The translations under genes and the position numbers were made by a program. Shown here in pieces: positions 24,501-31,853 of a stretch of 40,358 nt of DNA (position 1 is its first letter; the number at the start of each line of letters is the position of its first letter). The notes below the pieces were generated by a model. That model ran no database searches. It was not told where the DNA came from and was given only the letters and a program-made list of their open reading frames with translations. The stretch is from Deltaproteobacteria bacterium (lineage in GTDB: Bacteria > Bdellovibrionota_B > Oligoflexia > Oligoflexales > Bog-1112): positions 1 through 40,358 of the forward strand of contig CANJLI010000016.1 in assembly GCA_947475005.1 (NCBI GenBank), given 5' to 3'.

Positions 24501-24852
24501 CGATGGTGGAAATTTTGAGGAGCTGCGTGGAGGCCAGTATTTTCTGTGCAGTTTCAATGGGACTGAGTGGAGGAGAGACTCCGCCTCTATGGGGGCTATA
24601 AAACGTCTCTAACGTATGTGCAAAATCCTCTTGAAAAAGAGGCTGCGTCCAAAGCGCAGCTGCATCAGCTAAAATTCGAGCCCGCATCTCATTCGCAGCT
24701 TTTACCGTGAAAGTGAGGGTAAGAATATGAGCCGGATCTGCACCCGAGGCCACCAGGAAGAGAAACCTACGACTCAACTGGTAGGTTTTCCCACTTCCTG
24801 CAGAGGCTTGTACAATAAAACTGTGATACGGGTTTTGTGCTTCTATACCCAA
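21580..24852 (-). CDS. AddA/RecB-like UvrD-family helicase-nuclease
   Basis: 1090 residues from a TTG at 24852; no ATG is available before the upstream stop. Superfamily 1 helicase motifs: Walker A in QASAGSGKT (16-23), TLTFTVKAANEMRAR, Walker B LLMDEFQDTSYLQW, motif III VVGDRKQSIYGFREAD, then TIHKSKGLEFPLV and LLYVALTRAS. The C-terminus carries the RecB-type nuclease signature RARLDLFIEH...WVIDYKT with Asp and Asp-Tyr-Lys. It unwinds and trims DNA double-strand ends for recombination. AddA normally acts with AddB, and no AddB is in this window. Two REP-like hairpins stand between it and the upstream operon. Confidence 0.9.
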   Translation of the reverse strand: MGIEAQNPYHSFIVQASAGSGKTYQLSRRFLFLVASGADPAHILTLTFTVKAANEMRARILADAAALWTQPLFQEDFAHTLETFYSPHRGGVSPPLSPIETAQKILASTQLLKISTIDSLFHEWVRRFPWEAGCGTPQDPQLAHPFRIGEMHEIEAIHRDAWNQLFHPKWAPKECKELLQQWVDLTGQGPLQLEQQLLAMHRHQTFLWERQQRGEAPFLTHTQRKKEFPGESDFCDFLLPALRQLASQTAQPDVYLAALEKGDLPAILSSRMITQSGGVSGTVFRGKKREALQTSISQIEEHLQSFLDQKKYETLDVLNHILQQFYEAWQRCRHARKLQQGICEFSDLTQACHRIHHNEEAAGATWLIHKSLQHLLMDEFQDTSYLQWSIFEKLMEELLSGANATEDRPGVSTVFVVGDRKQSIYGFREADPYVLTLAREKLIAFQHRELSLDESFRSVDLICEYVNRVFCGELDAQCPLHRSAAIPLPMPNQGRIIFSDLFTKSTENPLSPLEQEADFVAQQIEDALARQDLVVSRKQGGARILTPNDCCILYRNSTHASVFAEALQKRGIAFRREENQNLFTRHEIQDLVALIRFLVVPTDLIALLTFLRSPLGGISDVDALAFLSVAPQATCASMLAWYQGKDPLRFETLVKIQKQAFLLPPHQTLRQCIHSFRGYEAYRSHLPAQEARLAAKNIEKFMELTFEQEKKCGSSLVGLLQEIEKWQKYGYVHSASIQSQAVMLMTIHKSKGLEFPLVCVVETGEPWFKEDRYWLKLKHPQPGLAYVGKKEQQPQNCAYFQTRMETQADQQREEAIRLLYVALTRASQYLVISGHEPHSRSEGFHGALQRAFPPDAVRKGSATIWEVTDERCFLPIESESFATVSDLLPSALPQKASPLLPDAIKMVRPESPPQRRKGSTEEVPPELQALCGTFIHGALEQAALQKKWDPERNWMRLVQQTPKGKALSLSLQHWAAYFNAACLEVRNTCSHPSWKQLFQGAEQVVPEMEIHSLVEKEWIRARLDLFIEHPQFCWVIDYKTTDEQDPKSHQGQLEMYRTAVARFRPKKPIRCGIWFTKSCSFVEIHAHAGS

Positions 24853-24899
24853 GAGATTGATCCACCGCCTGCGAGAGAAGAGGTTATGCAGCTTCTAAA

Positions 24900-24977
24900 G
24901 GGGACACCCGATGCCAGTGTCCCCGACGCGAGCTCTAGAAGCAGTTGCTAAAGGGGACACCCGATGCCAGTGTCCCC
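24900..24977. repeat. Two tandem REP-like hairpins
   Basis: Identical 25-bp hairpins at 24900-24924 and 24953-24977 (GGGGACAC and GTGTCCCC around CCGATGCCA), 53 bp apart. The flanks are nearly identical too (CTAAA before, CGA after). A related hairpin is at 11973-12000. They lie in the gap between the H1-like gene and the helicase and could attenuate read-through. Confidence 0.75.
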
Positions 24978-24997
24978 GATGAGCCTCAGACAACTCC

Positions 24998-25462
24998 CTA
25001 TACTTTTTTTCTTCCGGTTTTTTTCGTAGAAGAATTCGCAGTGGTTTTGGAAGCCATCTTAGAAGCAGCAGCAGTAGGTTTCTTTGCAACAGGGGATTTG
25101 GTCGTACTAGCAGTGCGAGCCTTCTTCGGTGCTGCTTTTTTCCCTTCAGCAGAAGAGTCTTCGGTCTCTACAACAACTTCAGAGGCTGCAGAAACTGCCT
25201 CTGTTGCATCTGGCAATGCGATATGAAGTTGAATATTTTGAAACAGGCGAGGCCATAGCGTAGCATCCTTGCGCAGCCAAGCTTCAAAAAGCTTGCGAGC
25301 CGGACGATTGATCAAGGCCTCTTGCAAAAAGTAATCACTAAATGCTTTCGGCTCTGCCAAGGTGCGCAACACCCGAGTAAAAGCAGGCAAAATTAGAATT
25401 TCAGAATTACGAGCACGCAAAATTACGTTCTCATTGCGACAGTGAATTTCAACAGGTAACAT
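24998..25462 (-). CDS. Small protein with histone-H1-like Lys/Ala tail
   Basis: 154 residues; the ATG at 25462 follows GGGAG. Residues 1-85 form an unrecognised globular domain (MLPVEIHCRNENVILRARN; LFEAWLRKDATLWPRLFQNIQ). From about 95 on there is an acidic hinge (ETEDSSAEG), then a low-complexity tail of KK, AA, S/T and P (KKAAPKKARTASTTKSP, TKKTGRKKV) like eukaryotic histone H1 or bacterial AlgP/Hc-type tails. It may bind DNA, RNA or another polyanion non-specifically. It is the third gene of a run with the VKOR-DsbA and duplicated-domain genes, 24 bp downstream. Confidence 0.7.
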   Translation of the reverse strand: MLPVEIHCRNENVILRARNSEILILPAFTRVLRTLAEPKAFSDYFLQEALINRPARKLFEAWLRKDATLWPRLFQNIQLHIALPDATEAVSAASEVVVETEDSSAEGKKAAPKKARTASTTKSPVAKKPTAAASKMASKTTANSSTKKTGRKKV

Positions 25463-25486
25463 CGTTACATCTCCCAGTAAAACAAC

Positions 25487-26248
25487 TTATGTCTTTTTTC
25501 TTGATTGGCAATTTGCATCCGCCCCAGAAAAAACACCTTCGTTTTCTAGCACAGCTGCTGCCCGATGGCGAGAGCGAAACCCTCGAAAAGGGAGCTTTTG
25601 ATCTGGTTTTAGATTATATCCCACCACTTCTTTCAAAAAAAATCCCTTGAAAAACCGCATGACGTTTGTCCACGCCGCCTCTTGTGCCGCCTCGATCTGC
25701 AAGTTCCTGCAATCAATCAACAAGTTCCAGTGGGAGTGCCACAGGCGCAGGTTGTTCAAAAGCTTATCCTTCAACACCTGGATTTTCTCAGCTGAGTCGA
25801 TGGATACCGGGTCTGCGAAACGAAGCTCCAACGTGTGGGTCTGGAAATGGTTATCGAGCTGAATCGTAGAGCGAAAATCCTCGGAAAGTCGTACCCGTTG
25901 CCCCCGAATGCCCAATTGGGTACGCGCTTCTTCCTCCTCTATAAGCACAGGAAAGGGAAGCCACCCATGACCTTGAGCCTCAGAAAACCCAACCCCTACA
26001 ATTTTTTGCAGAAACAAACCTTTTAGCAAGGTAAAGAACCGAGCCAGCTCTGTCTGCATGGCCTCGTTGGCTACCGTCAGATTGGAACAATCCACCAAAG
26101 CCTTATAGGGAGAGTGCCAGGTTTTTAAAGCAAGAAGCCACTCGCTCTTCCACTGCAGCACGTCTTCTCGGCTCTGCAACCGGGTAGGCTCGTCAAAGCG
26201 AACAAAGAGCACACGTTCTTGGTAATTGGATTCAAAAGTAAGTTTCAT
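25487..26248 (-). CDS. Duplicated-domain protein, STAS-like fold suspected
   Basis: 253 residues from the ATG at 26248, which overlaps the stop of the upstream gene as ATGA; the frame is open further up but only inside that gene. Two homologous halves are visible. In the first: RVLFVRFDEP, WHSPYKALVDCSNLTV, FFTLLKGLFLQKIVGVGF. In the second: HTLELRFADP, WHSHWNLLIDCRNLQI, FFKGFFLKEVVGYNL. The L(V/I)DC-x-N-L strand-turn resembles STAS/SpoIIAA-like domains, but no phosphorylatable Ser is evident, so this is a tentative fold assignment. No signal or membrane helix is seen. Its role is unknown; coupling to VKOR-DsbA suggests tight co-expression. Confidence 0.65.
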   Translation of the reverse strand: MKLTFESNYQERVLFVRFDEPTRLQSREDVLQWKSEWLLALKTWHSPYKALVDCSNLTVANEAMQTELARFFTLLKGLFLQKIVGVGFSEAQGHGWLPFPVLIEEEEARTQLGIRGQRVRLSEDFRSTIQLDNHFQTHTLELRFADPVSIDSAEKIQVLKDKLLNNLRLWHSHWNLLIDCRNLQIEAAQEAAWTNVMRFFKGFFLKEVVGYNLKPDQKLPFRGFRSRHRAAAVLENEGVFSGADANCQSRKKT

Positions 26249-27453
26249 GGTGGTGGTGGTGCTATGGGGGAGCGTGCTGCCATCGCCTCTTGAATGGCCT
26301 GTCGCATCTGTGCCAGGTTGGATCCTCGGTATTCTCTGCCATTGATCCAAACACTCGGCGTTCCGCGAACTCCTACTGTATCTCCCAAGCGAATATCCTC
26401 TCGGATCTTACCTAAAACACTTTCATCTCGAAGACAAGCTGCGATTTCAGCGGGAGAAAGCCCCACTTGCTTCGCCCACTTCTCCGGTTCAGACGCTTTG
26501 AGCTGAGATTGCTGGGAAAAAGCCAGGTCGTGGAAGGCCCAAAAACTGCCTTTTTGTCCTGCACAACGCCCTAATTTTGCTAGCGTACAAGCAAATTCAT
26601 GCAAGGGGGTCTTCATCTGAGGATTGCAACTCATATCGAGGGGGTAGTTGTGGAAGACAATCTGTACGAGATCGCCAAACTCTTCGCTGATCTGTTGCAA
26701 CGTGTCACCCATGGTGCGGCACGCTGGGCATTGAAAATCCGCAAATTCCGTGACGACCACCTCCGCATGTTCAGGCCCCTTGCGGTAATCTTCTCCAAAT
26801 CCGGAAAATGCGGTCTTTGAAATGGGGATGTCTTTCTTTTCTTTTCCCAGTGGAGAAATCGTCACGGGAGCAGATGCTGGCGTGAGCAAGGGCTCTGCAT
26901 GAGCTTCATGCAAAAATTTATGGTAAGATAGAGGCAAAGCCACCAGTATCAACAGAGCAGGCACAAGAGAAAGCCGCCAGGTACCCCCAGCACGAAACTC
27001 CGTTCGAAAGTTTTTGTGTACCCCCCACAGTAGAAAAGCCTGCAACACGATGACCCCATAGATCGCAATGCAAAGCAAACAGTAGGAATGGAGGCGAAAT
27101 ACAGAGATGGCTGCCAAGAGGGCCGCGCATCCGATGCCAACCCAAACTCCGATTCCGTAGGGAGGCAGCCACCGATAAACTGGACGGCGAACCAGCAAGC
27201 AGGCGAAGAAAAGCATGAGCGTAAAATAGGTAATCCCCCAAATTCCAAGAGGAACCTCAAGGAATTCGCTATATTCACTTAGCGCTACTGTGTCGCAATT
27301 GATCTTCGCGTCGAGGTTACAAAAGGCGTTGCTATGTCCCGTGCGGTGAACCTCGCGATGATGGAAGCTGCTATAGGCGGAAAGCCCGAGCCCCAGTAAA
27401 GCCAAGAGACAGGCGCAGATACCCAGGATGCGATTGAGTGGTTTTTCTCCCAT
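26245..27453 (-). CDS. VKOR-DsbA fusion, disulfide bond-forming membrane protein
   Basis: 402 residues from the ATG at 27453 with AGGAG nine bases upstream; a TTG eight codons earlier is less likely. Residues about 10-150 are a vitamin K epoxide reductase domain of four helices with FCNLDAKINCDTVALSEYS (paired Cys and conserved Ser) and the active-site YCLLC. A linker follows, then a periplasmic DsbA/DsbG-like thioredoxin domain (about 210-395) with CPAC in DFQCPACRTM and the cis-Pro loop GVRGTPSVWING. It would oxidise cysteines of exported proteins and pass electrons to quinone in one chain. Such fusions are frequent in deltaproteobacteria. It is the first gene of its run and divergent from tRNA-Ala. 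Confidence 0.92.
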   Translation of the reverse strand: MGEKPLNRILGICACLLALLGLGLSAYSSFHHREVHRTGHSNAFCNLDAKINCDTVALSEYSEFLEVPLGIWGITYFTLMLFFACLLVRRPVYRWLPPYGIGVWVGIGCAALLAAISVFRLHSYCLLCIAIYGVIVLQAFLLWGVHKNFRTEFRAGGTWRLSLVPALLILVALPLSYHKFLHEAHAEPLLTPASAPVTISPLGKEKKDIPISKTAFSGFGEDYRKGPEHAEVVVTEFADFQCPACRTMGDTLQQISEEFGDLVQIVFHNYPLDMSCNPQMKTPLHEFACTLAKLGRCAGQKGSFWAFHDLAFSQQSQLKASEPEKWAKQVGLSPAEIAACLRDESVLGKIREDIRLGDTVGVRGTPSVWINGREYRGSNLAQMRQAIQEAMAARSPIAPPPP

Positions 27454-27525
27454 CGTGCCGAGCTCCTTTTTGTTCAAATTTATCTAGAAGTGTACCAGAA
27501 AAAAAATTAGCTTGGGATCTCTTCC

Positions 27526-27554
27526 TTGACAAATCTACTTGGATAAGCGACATA
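27526..27554 (+). promoter_or_regulatory. Promoter of tRNA-Ala
   Basis: A consensus TTGACA at 27526-27531 is followed after 17 bases by GACATA (27549-27554), a weak -10. The start would fall about 8 bases before the tRNA. The strong -35 supports the call. Confidence 0.5.
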
Positions 27555-27568
27555 GGAACACTCATTTG

Positions 27569-27644
27569 GGGGGATTAGCTCATCTGGTAGAGTGCAACGC
27601 TGGCAGCGTTGAGGTGACCGGTTCGATCCCGGTATCCTCCACCA
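27569..27644 (+). tRNA. tRNA-Ala (GGC)
   Basis: 76 nt with encoded CCA. Acceptor GGGGGAT pairs with ATCCTCC, D arm GCTCATCTGGTAGAGT, anticodon arm CAACG-CTGGCAG-CGTTG with anticodon GGC, T loop GTTCGATC. It decodes GCC/GCU alanine codons. Confidence 0.96.
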
Positions 27645-27810
27645 TTTCTCTCGCCGCTTCGATCTCGTTAAAATCAAACTCCATTTTCATAAATAAATTT
27701 CAATTTTGTTGCATACTCGTAAGAATTCAAATTTTCATATCCATAGAGCGCCTCATAATTGGATACATTGCAATGAATTATCTAACCTCTACAAGGGATG
27801 ACACCCCCCT

Positions 27811-27900
27811 CCGTCATCCCAAGGCTGCGTAGCAGCCGTATGGGATCTCGATAAAAACGCAGGGATCCCATACGGTCCCTTCGGGACCTTGGGATGACGG
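27811..27900. repeat. Long REP-like palindrome with swapped hairpin cores
   Basis: It begins CCGTCATCCCAAGGCTGCGT and ends CCTTGGGATGACGG around GATCTCGATAAAAACGCAGG. The left arm carries the small hairpin GGCTGC-GTA-GCAGCC, the right arm GGTCCC-TTC-GGGACC. At 33319-33404 the same element has GGCTGC/GCAGCC in both arms and is a perfect palindrome. Confidence 0.85.
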
Positions 27901-27927
27901 AAACTTGCACTCAAGATCGCACCCCCT

Positions 27928-27957
27928 CCGTCATCCTGAGCGTAGCGAAGGATCTCC
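27928..27957. repeat. Short REP-like sequence
   Basis: CCGTCATCCTGAGCGTAGCG is followed by AAGGATCTCC, a short imperfect palindrome. Near-identical sequences are scattered through many bacterial genomes, host-associated ones included (general knowledge). A degenerate relative is at about 13688. Confidence 0.7.
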
Positions 27958-28043
27958 AAACTTTGTATAGGGACAAATCCTACAAAACTCAGTATAAAGT
28001 ATAGCTATAAATAGCCACATTGGACCATGTAAGGAATCCCCTC

Positions 28044-28259
28044 ATGAGTCTCTATCTCCCTAAAATAACTGCGATTTTGATGTCCCTCGTAGCTACTGCC
28101 TCTGGCCTCGGAGGCAAGACCCAGGTCCACGAACGGGCTCCAGATGGAAAAGGAACCGGGGTCACAACGGAGACCTTTCAGCTCGACACCTTGTCCCCAG
28201 AGATGGCAACAGCCGCTGCCGATCGCATGAAAAGCAACCCCCAGTCTCACCACTATTAA
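28044..28259 (+). CDS. Small secreted protein, unknown
   Basis: 71 residues; the ATG at 28044 has AAGGA at a good distance. Signal peptide-like N-terminus MSLYLPKITAILMSLVATAS, then a short polar mature part (KTQVHERAPDGKGTGVTTE) ending KSNPQSHHY. Not recognised. It is flanked by repeats and faces the OmpR-type regulator gene, from which it is separated by 132 bp. A minus-strand frame over the same bases lacks a comparable start. Confidence 0.5.
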   Translation: MSLYLPKITAILMSLVATASGLGGKTQVHERAPDGKGTGVTTETFQLDTLSPEMATAAADRMKSNPQSHHY

Positions 28260-28391
28260 CCTAAAAGCTACACAGTTCAAAAAAGAGTATGCAACCCTTC
28301 TCGCAACATTACTGAGTCGAGGTGTTGGACCTGAGACTACGACGCTCAATCTTTCTTCGGATACGCTTGAAAGTGGATTGAAAGGCAATAT

Positions 28392-29102
28392 CTATCCGCT
28401 TCCTGAAAAAGCAGCTCCCCTTCCAGCTTCGACCTCCAATACAAAACCAACTCCGTAGAGGGTTTTGATTTCCACGTGAGGGCTCAGCTCTTTCACGATG
28501 CGTCTCACCTCGTGCAGCTTGCGATTTAACGCATTGTCGCTCACATACACCTGCCCCCAACACCGTCTTTTCAAGGTATCTCGCTGTACCACCGTTCCTT
28601 TTGCATGGTGCAAGCAGAGCAGAAGATTCATCTCTGTGGGGGAAAGATGTCGGGTTTCTTTTTTTCCTGAAAGGGTTCGATGGGTTTTGTCTACGACAAG
28701 GTCCCCAATGGGTTCGACCTCTTTGAACTGTCGCTTTGCAAGATTATCGAGTCGAGACTGCAGCCTCGCAAGGAGCTCTTTTGGTTTTAACGGTTTAGAA
28801 ATGAAATCATCGGCTCCACTTGCCAAGGCCTCGCTTAGGATTTGCACCTGAGGGTCATCGGCAATAACAATTGTCGGGCAAAAAGGCCATCGCTCCTTCA
28901 GTAAAGGAACGGATTTTAATCCCTCCTCGCAATTGTCTACTTTGATATCGATAAAAAAGGCCAATGGAGTTATTTCATCCCATTTTGCTTGGAATTCAAG
29001 AGCAGAAGGGAAAGAAAGGGAGGGCCTCCCTGTAATCGTTTTTACAAGAGGCAGTATCCGTGGATCTGGGTCCAACACGATGATATGCCCCGTCTGGCGC
29101 AT
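28392..29102 (-). CDS. OmpR/PhoB-type response regulator
   Basis: 236 residues. The receiver domain (about 5-118) carries the acidic pair DPD at 11-13, phospho-acceptor Asp52 in FFIDIKVDN, and Lys103 in ISKPLKPKELL. The receiver lacks the usual switch residues in places (IADDP in place of the T/S strand), so phosphorylation is likely but not certain. The winged-helix DNA-binding domain (about 130-228) shows RTLSGKKETRHLSPTEMNLL and the recognition part VSDNALNRKLHEVRRIVKEL, ending with IKTLYGVGFVLE. No sensor kinase is adjacent, so it is an orphan here. The regulated genes are unknown. Confidence 0.85.
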   Translation of the reverse strand: MRQTGHIIVLDPDPRILPLVKTITGRPSLSFPSALEFQAKWDEITPLAFFIDIKVDNCEEGLKSVPLLKERWPFCPTIVIADDPQVQILSEALASGADDFISKPLKPKELLARLQSRLDNLAKRQFKEVEPIGDLVVDKTHRTLSGKKETRHLSPTEMNLLLCLHHAKGTVVQRDTLKRRCWGQVYVSDNALNRKLHEVRRIVKELSPHVEIKTLYGVGFVLEVEAGRGAAFSGSG

Positions 29103-29161
29103 GCTTCGGCCCCACTATAATCACCTACACTTCTGTCTTTAATTATATCACAGCCATGGGG

Positions 29162-30472
29162 TCAAAGTGTGATTTCCGGGTCTTTGCGTTGTACCCGTAC
29201 CCTCTCAATGCGTCGGTTGGAGGTAGATAGCACTTCGAGATACAAGGGACCAATGCGCACGGTTTGGCCTTTTTTAGGCAGTTGTCCGACCAACTGGGTG
29301 ATCCACCCAGAGAGGGTATCGATATCCTCTTCATATCTCTCTCCCAGGGACTCCTCGGTCAAATCAAAGAAATCGAGGAACTCTTCGATATGAATGGCCC
29401 CCGATATCTCGAAGACATCGTCTCCCATGGGAATAATTTCTTCCTCTTCCTTGTCAAACTCATCTTGAATTTCGCCTACAAACTCTTCCAGAATATCTTC
29501 CATGGTAACAATGCCCGCAGTGCCCCCATACTCATCGATGATGACAGCCAGGTGGCTCTTGGTACGCTTGAGCTCCTTGAAGGCCTCCATGATGGACTTC
29601 GATTCCGGTAAAAACAAGCAGGTACGCAGGAAATCCCTTGCGGTAGCTCGAGTTTCCCCTTCTCGTTTTTGGGACAAGACGAGCAAATCCTTAGCCAGAA
29701 GCAGACCAATGATGTGGTCTTTTTGTTCCTTGTACACAGGGATTCGAGAGTGCCCCGACTGTACGATAATATCCAAAATCTCAGGTACTGACATATCCTC
29801 TGGGATGGCAATCAAGTCGGGACGAGGGGTCATAATCTCTTTCACCTTGGTCTCGTCAAACTCAAAGGCCCCCTCGATAATGTCTCGCTTTAAATCTTGA
29901 ATCACACCAGCCTTTTCGCCTTCATTCACCATGAATTCGATCTCAGCTTCAGTAATCAAAGGGGCCACTTTGGTTCCCTTTGACACCCATCGGATGACAT
30001 AATCTGCCAACTCTGAAAGCACCCATACCACAGGAAAACCAATGTAATAAAAGCTGAGAACCAACCCCATAGAAAAAATAATGATTCTTTCTGCAAACAC
30101 TTTAGCAAAGGCTTTCGGGACAATTTCCCCGAATACCAGTATCACCAGCGTAATAATAGCAGTGGCTACAGTGATGCTTTGATCTTCGGTATATTGGAGG
30201 GCCAATTTGGTAGTCAAAGCAGAAGCAAAGATATTGAGCCCATTGTTAAAGATCAAAATGGTGGTTAAAACACGAGACGGATACGTCAACCATAGTTTGA
30301 GAAACGAGGTGCCTCGCTTGTGAGTCCCCACCAAATGTTTGGTCTTGAGGGTTCCCATGCAGGTAATCGCAGTTTCTGCAGAAGAAAAGAGAGCTGCAAG
30401 CACCAAGCAAAGTAAAATAGCTCCAAGGGCATAGACCTCTTGAAACACAAAAGTAAAAAATGGGACGTTCAT
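29162..30472 (-). CDS. HlyC/CorC-family (DUF21-CBS) membrane protein
   Basis: 436 residues from the ATG at 30472 with AGAGGA upstream, overlapping the ybeY stop as ATGA. The DUF21 membrane domain (about 1-185) contains FSSAETAITCMG and a NNGLNIFASALTT segment. A CBS pair (about 200-325) includes VKEIMTPRPDLIAIPE and LAVIIDEYGGTAGIVTMEDILEE. The CorC_HlyC C-terminal domain follows (about 340-430, DTLSGWITQLVGQLPKKG). Family members are linked to Mg2+/Co2+ efflux or tolerance. The bacterial neighbourhood ybeY-corC is widely conserved. It is the last gene of the minus-strand rnpB-trmB-ybeY-corC series. Confidence 0.92.
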   Translation of the reverse strand: MNVPFFTFVFQEVYALGAILLCLVLAALFSSAETAITCMGTLKTKHLVGTHKRGTSFLKLWLTYPSRVLTTILIFNNGLNIFASALTTKLALQYTEDQSITVATAIITLVILVFGEIVPKAFAKVFAERIIIFSMGLVLSFYYIGFPVVWVLSELADYVIRWVSKGTKVAPLITEAEIEFMVNEGEKAGVIQDLKRDIIEGAFEFDETKVKEIMTPRPDLIAIPEDMSVPEILDIIVQSGHSRIPVYKEQKDHIIGLLLAKDLLVLSQKREGETRATARDFLRTCLFLPESKSIMEAFKELKRTKSHLAVIIDEYGGTAGIVTMEDILEEFVGEIQDEFDKEEEEIIPMGDDVFEISGAIHIEEFLDFFDLTEESLGERYEEDIDTLSGWITQLVGQLPKKGQTVRIGPLYLEVLSTSNRRIERVRVQRKDPEITL

Positions 30473-31086
30473 GTCGAATCCTCTTTTCGGATTACCATAT
30501 TTAGCCAAGGAACTGGGGTCTGTTCTTGCAAGTACGCAAGGATTTTTTGTTGTTGGTCACACATAAGAACCTCTTCCTCGGGTTGTTCATGGTCGTGTCC
30601 ACACAGATGCAGAAGACCATGAATGAGCAAGAAGCAGGTCTCTCGATCGAGTCCATGTCCAATCTCTTTGGCATTTTGCTCGGCTTGCTCCAAAGAAATC
30701 ACGATATCACCCAACGGTCGTGGATAGGGCATCGATATCGTATTGATCACATCCTCCACACAAAGAGGGGACTCCCATTCTTGTTGAGGGAACGAGAGCA
30801 CATCCGTCGGTTGGTTGCGATTGCGATACTGGGCATTGATCTGTTGGATTTCTGCGTCAGAGACAAAGCTAAGAGAAATTTCTCTGTCGGGTATGGACAG
30901 AACATGCAACAAATGAACCATAACACTGCGTAGCGCGTCCGTGTGAATGAGGTACTGCGAAGGTGCATCTTCAGTTGCGATATCGATGTGAGACTCTATC
31001 AATTGCGTATATCTCTTTCTAAATAACCAGCAGCTTCTAAGCCTGGGTCTTGGCCCCCAAGCGAATAGGTGAAACCAAGTTCTCAT
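30469..31086 (-). CDS. ybeY: Endoribonuclease YbeY (16S rRNA maturation)
   Basis: Up to 205 residues from the ATG at 31086. A TTG at 31002, just before ESHIDIATED where the family homology starts, would give a more usual 177 residues, so the start is uncertain. The metal-binding signature HGLLHLCGHDH (H-x3-H-x5-H) and NAQYRNRNQPTDVLSFPQ are diagnostic. YbeY is a zinc-dependent RNase needed for 16S rRNA 3' maturation and ribosome quality control. Its stop overlaps the corC start as ATGA. The usual phoH neighbour is not seen in the window. Confidence 0.92.
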   Translation of the reverse strand: MRTWFHLFAWGPRPRLRSCWLFRKRYTQLIESHIDIATEDAPSQYLIHTDALRSVMVHLLHVLSIPDREISLSFVSDAEIQQINAQYRNRNQPTDVLSFPQQEWESPLCVEDVINTISMPYPRPLGDIVISLEQAEQNAKEIGHGLDRETCFLLIHGLLHLCGHDHEQPEEEVLMCDQQQKILAYLQEQTPVPWLNMVIRKEDST

Positions 31087-31116
31087 AATATCAATTTTAC
31101 GACACCAAGCCAACGC

Positions 31117-31830
31117 TCATGGTAGTTTGAGCCAGAAAGATTCGTAAATCGGTAGTTTTTGTTTTAGAAACTTCCGTTCAAAGATCGAGGTATACCTTTG
31201 TTTTTGTTGCAAAAAAGGCTCTGTTAGCGAGGATTTCCTGCCACCCGCCTCTCGCAAGGCCTCCTCCACCTCTTGATGGTATTCCTCATCATCCGTTTTC
31301 ATCCAAAAAAATCCACCAACTCGAAGGGTCTTGTAAAGATCCTGACAAAAGCTGTAGGAAAAAAGTCGGTTCTTTTTCTGATGTCGTTTTTGATTCCATG
31401 GGTCTGGAAAAAAGGCAACGATTCCATCCAGTTCCTGAGGGGCAACCAGTTCAGAAAGCTGAGCCGCATTCCCCAAAATTGACCACATATTCGAGAGTTG
31501 GGACTCCGAAGCCTTCTGTGCCGTTTTGACAGCTCGCTTGAAGGTAATATCGATCCCCAGACAAGCCCCCTCGGGCAACGTCTTCGCAAACTCTCGCAAG
31601 ATGCCCCCATTGTGGCATCCGATCTCTAATAGGAGGGGAGAGGTATCGAGGTGAAAAGCAGGGTGCTGCTGGGCAGCAAACTGTCGCCAGGCGCCCTTTT
31701 TACCTCGAAGGGCTTCTCCCGAAAGAAGAGGGAGTTCATGGGAGGCTGCAAGCAAATCCCGATAGGGGTTGATACCAGCCTCAAATCCAGACGCAAGGTC
31801 TGAAAAGATATCTAGTTTTCGCAGTGACAT
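31117..31830 (-). CDS. trmB: tRNA (guanine-N7-)-methyltransferase
   Basis: 237 residues from the ATG at 31830 with AAAGG about 7 bases upstream; a longer reading would run into rnpB. The SAM-binding motif is LLLEIGCHNGGILREFAK (about 67-84). The family signature FFPDPWNQKRHQKKNRL is close to the canonical FPDPWxKKRHxKRR, and FFWMKTDDEEYH follows. TrmB methylates G46 in the variable loop of several tRNAs. It starts only 24 bp after the 3' end of rnpB, with no terminator visible between them, so it may be read from the rnpB promoter. Confidence 0.9.
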   Translation of the reverse strand: MSLRKLDIFSDLASGFEAGINPYRDLLAASHELPLLSGEALRGKKGAWRQFAAQQHPAFHLDTSPLLLEIGCHNGGILREFAKTLPEGACLGIDITFKRAVKTAQKASESQLSNMWSILGNAAQLSELVAPQELDGIVAFFPDPWNQKRHQKKNRLFSYSFCQDLYKTLRVGGFFWMKTDDEEYHQEVEEALREAGGRKSSLTEPFLQQKQRYTSIFERKFLKQKLPIYESFWLKLP

Positions 31831-31853
31831 GGGGACCTTTGGTTGTAGAAGGA

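Larger units (their letters stand above)
27645..28043. other. Non-coding stretch with REP-like palindromes
   Basis: No credible gene. From 27811 to 27957 it holds a long REP-like palindrome and a short REP core, described separately. The rest is AT-rich. The next gene's ribosome site (AAGGA) is at the right edge. Confidence 0.65.

Noticed and set aside
27811-27957. Possible CRISPR-like array from repeated CGTCATCC motifs
   Set aside because: The repeats are palindromic, irregularly spaced and without spacers of constant length. No cas genes are nearby.
28005-28388. Minus-strand frame of 127 codons opposite the small secreted gene
   Set aside because: Weak start context, and the plus-strand frame has a good ribosome site and a signal peptide.
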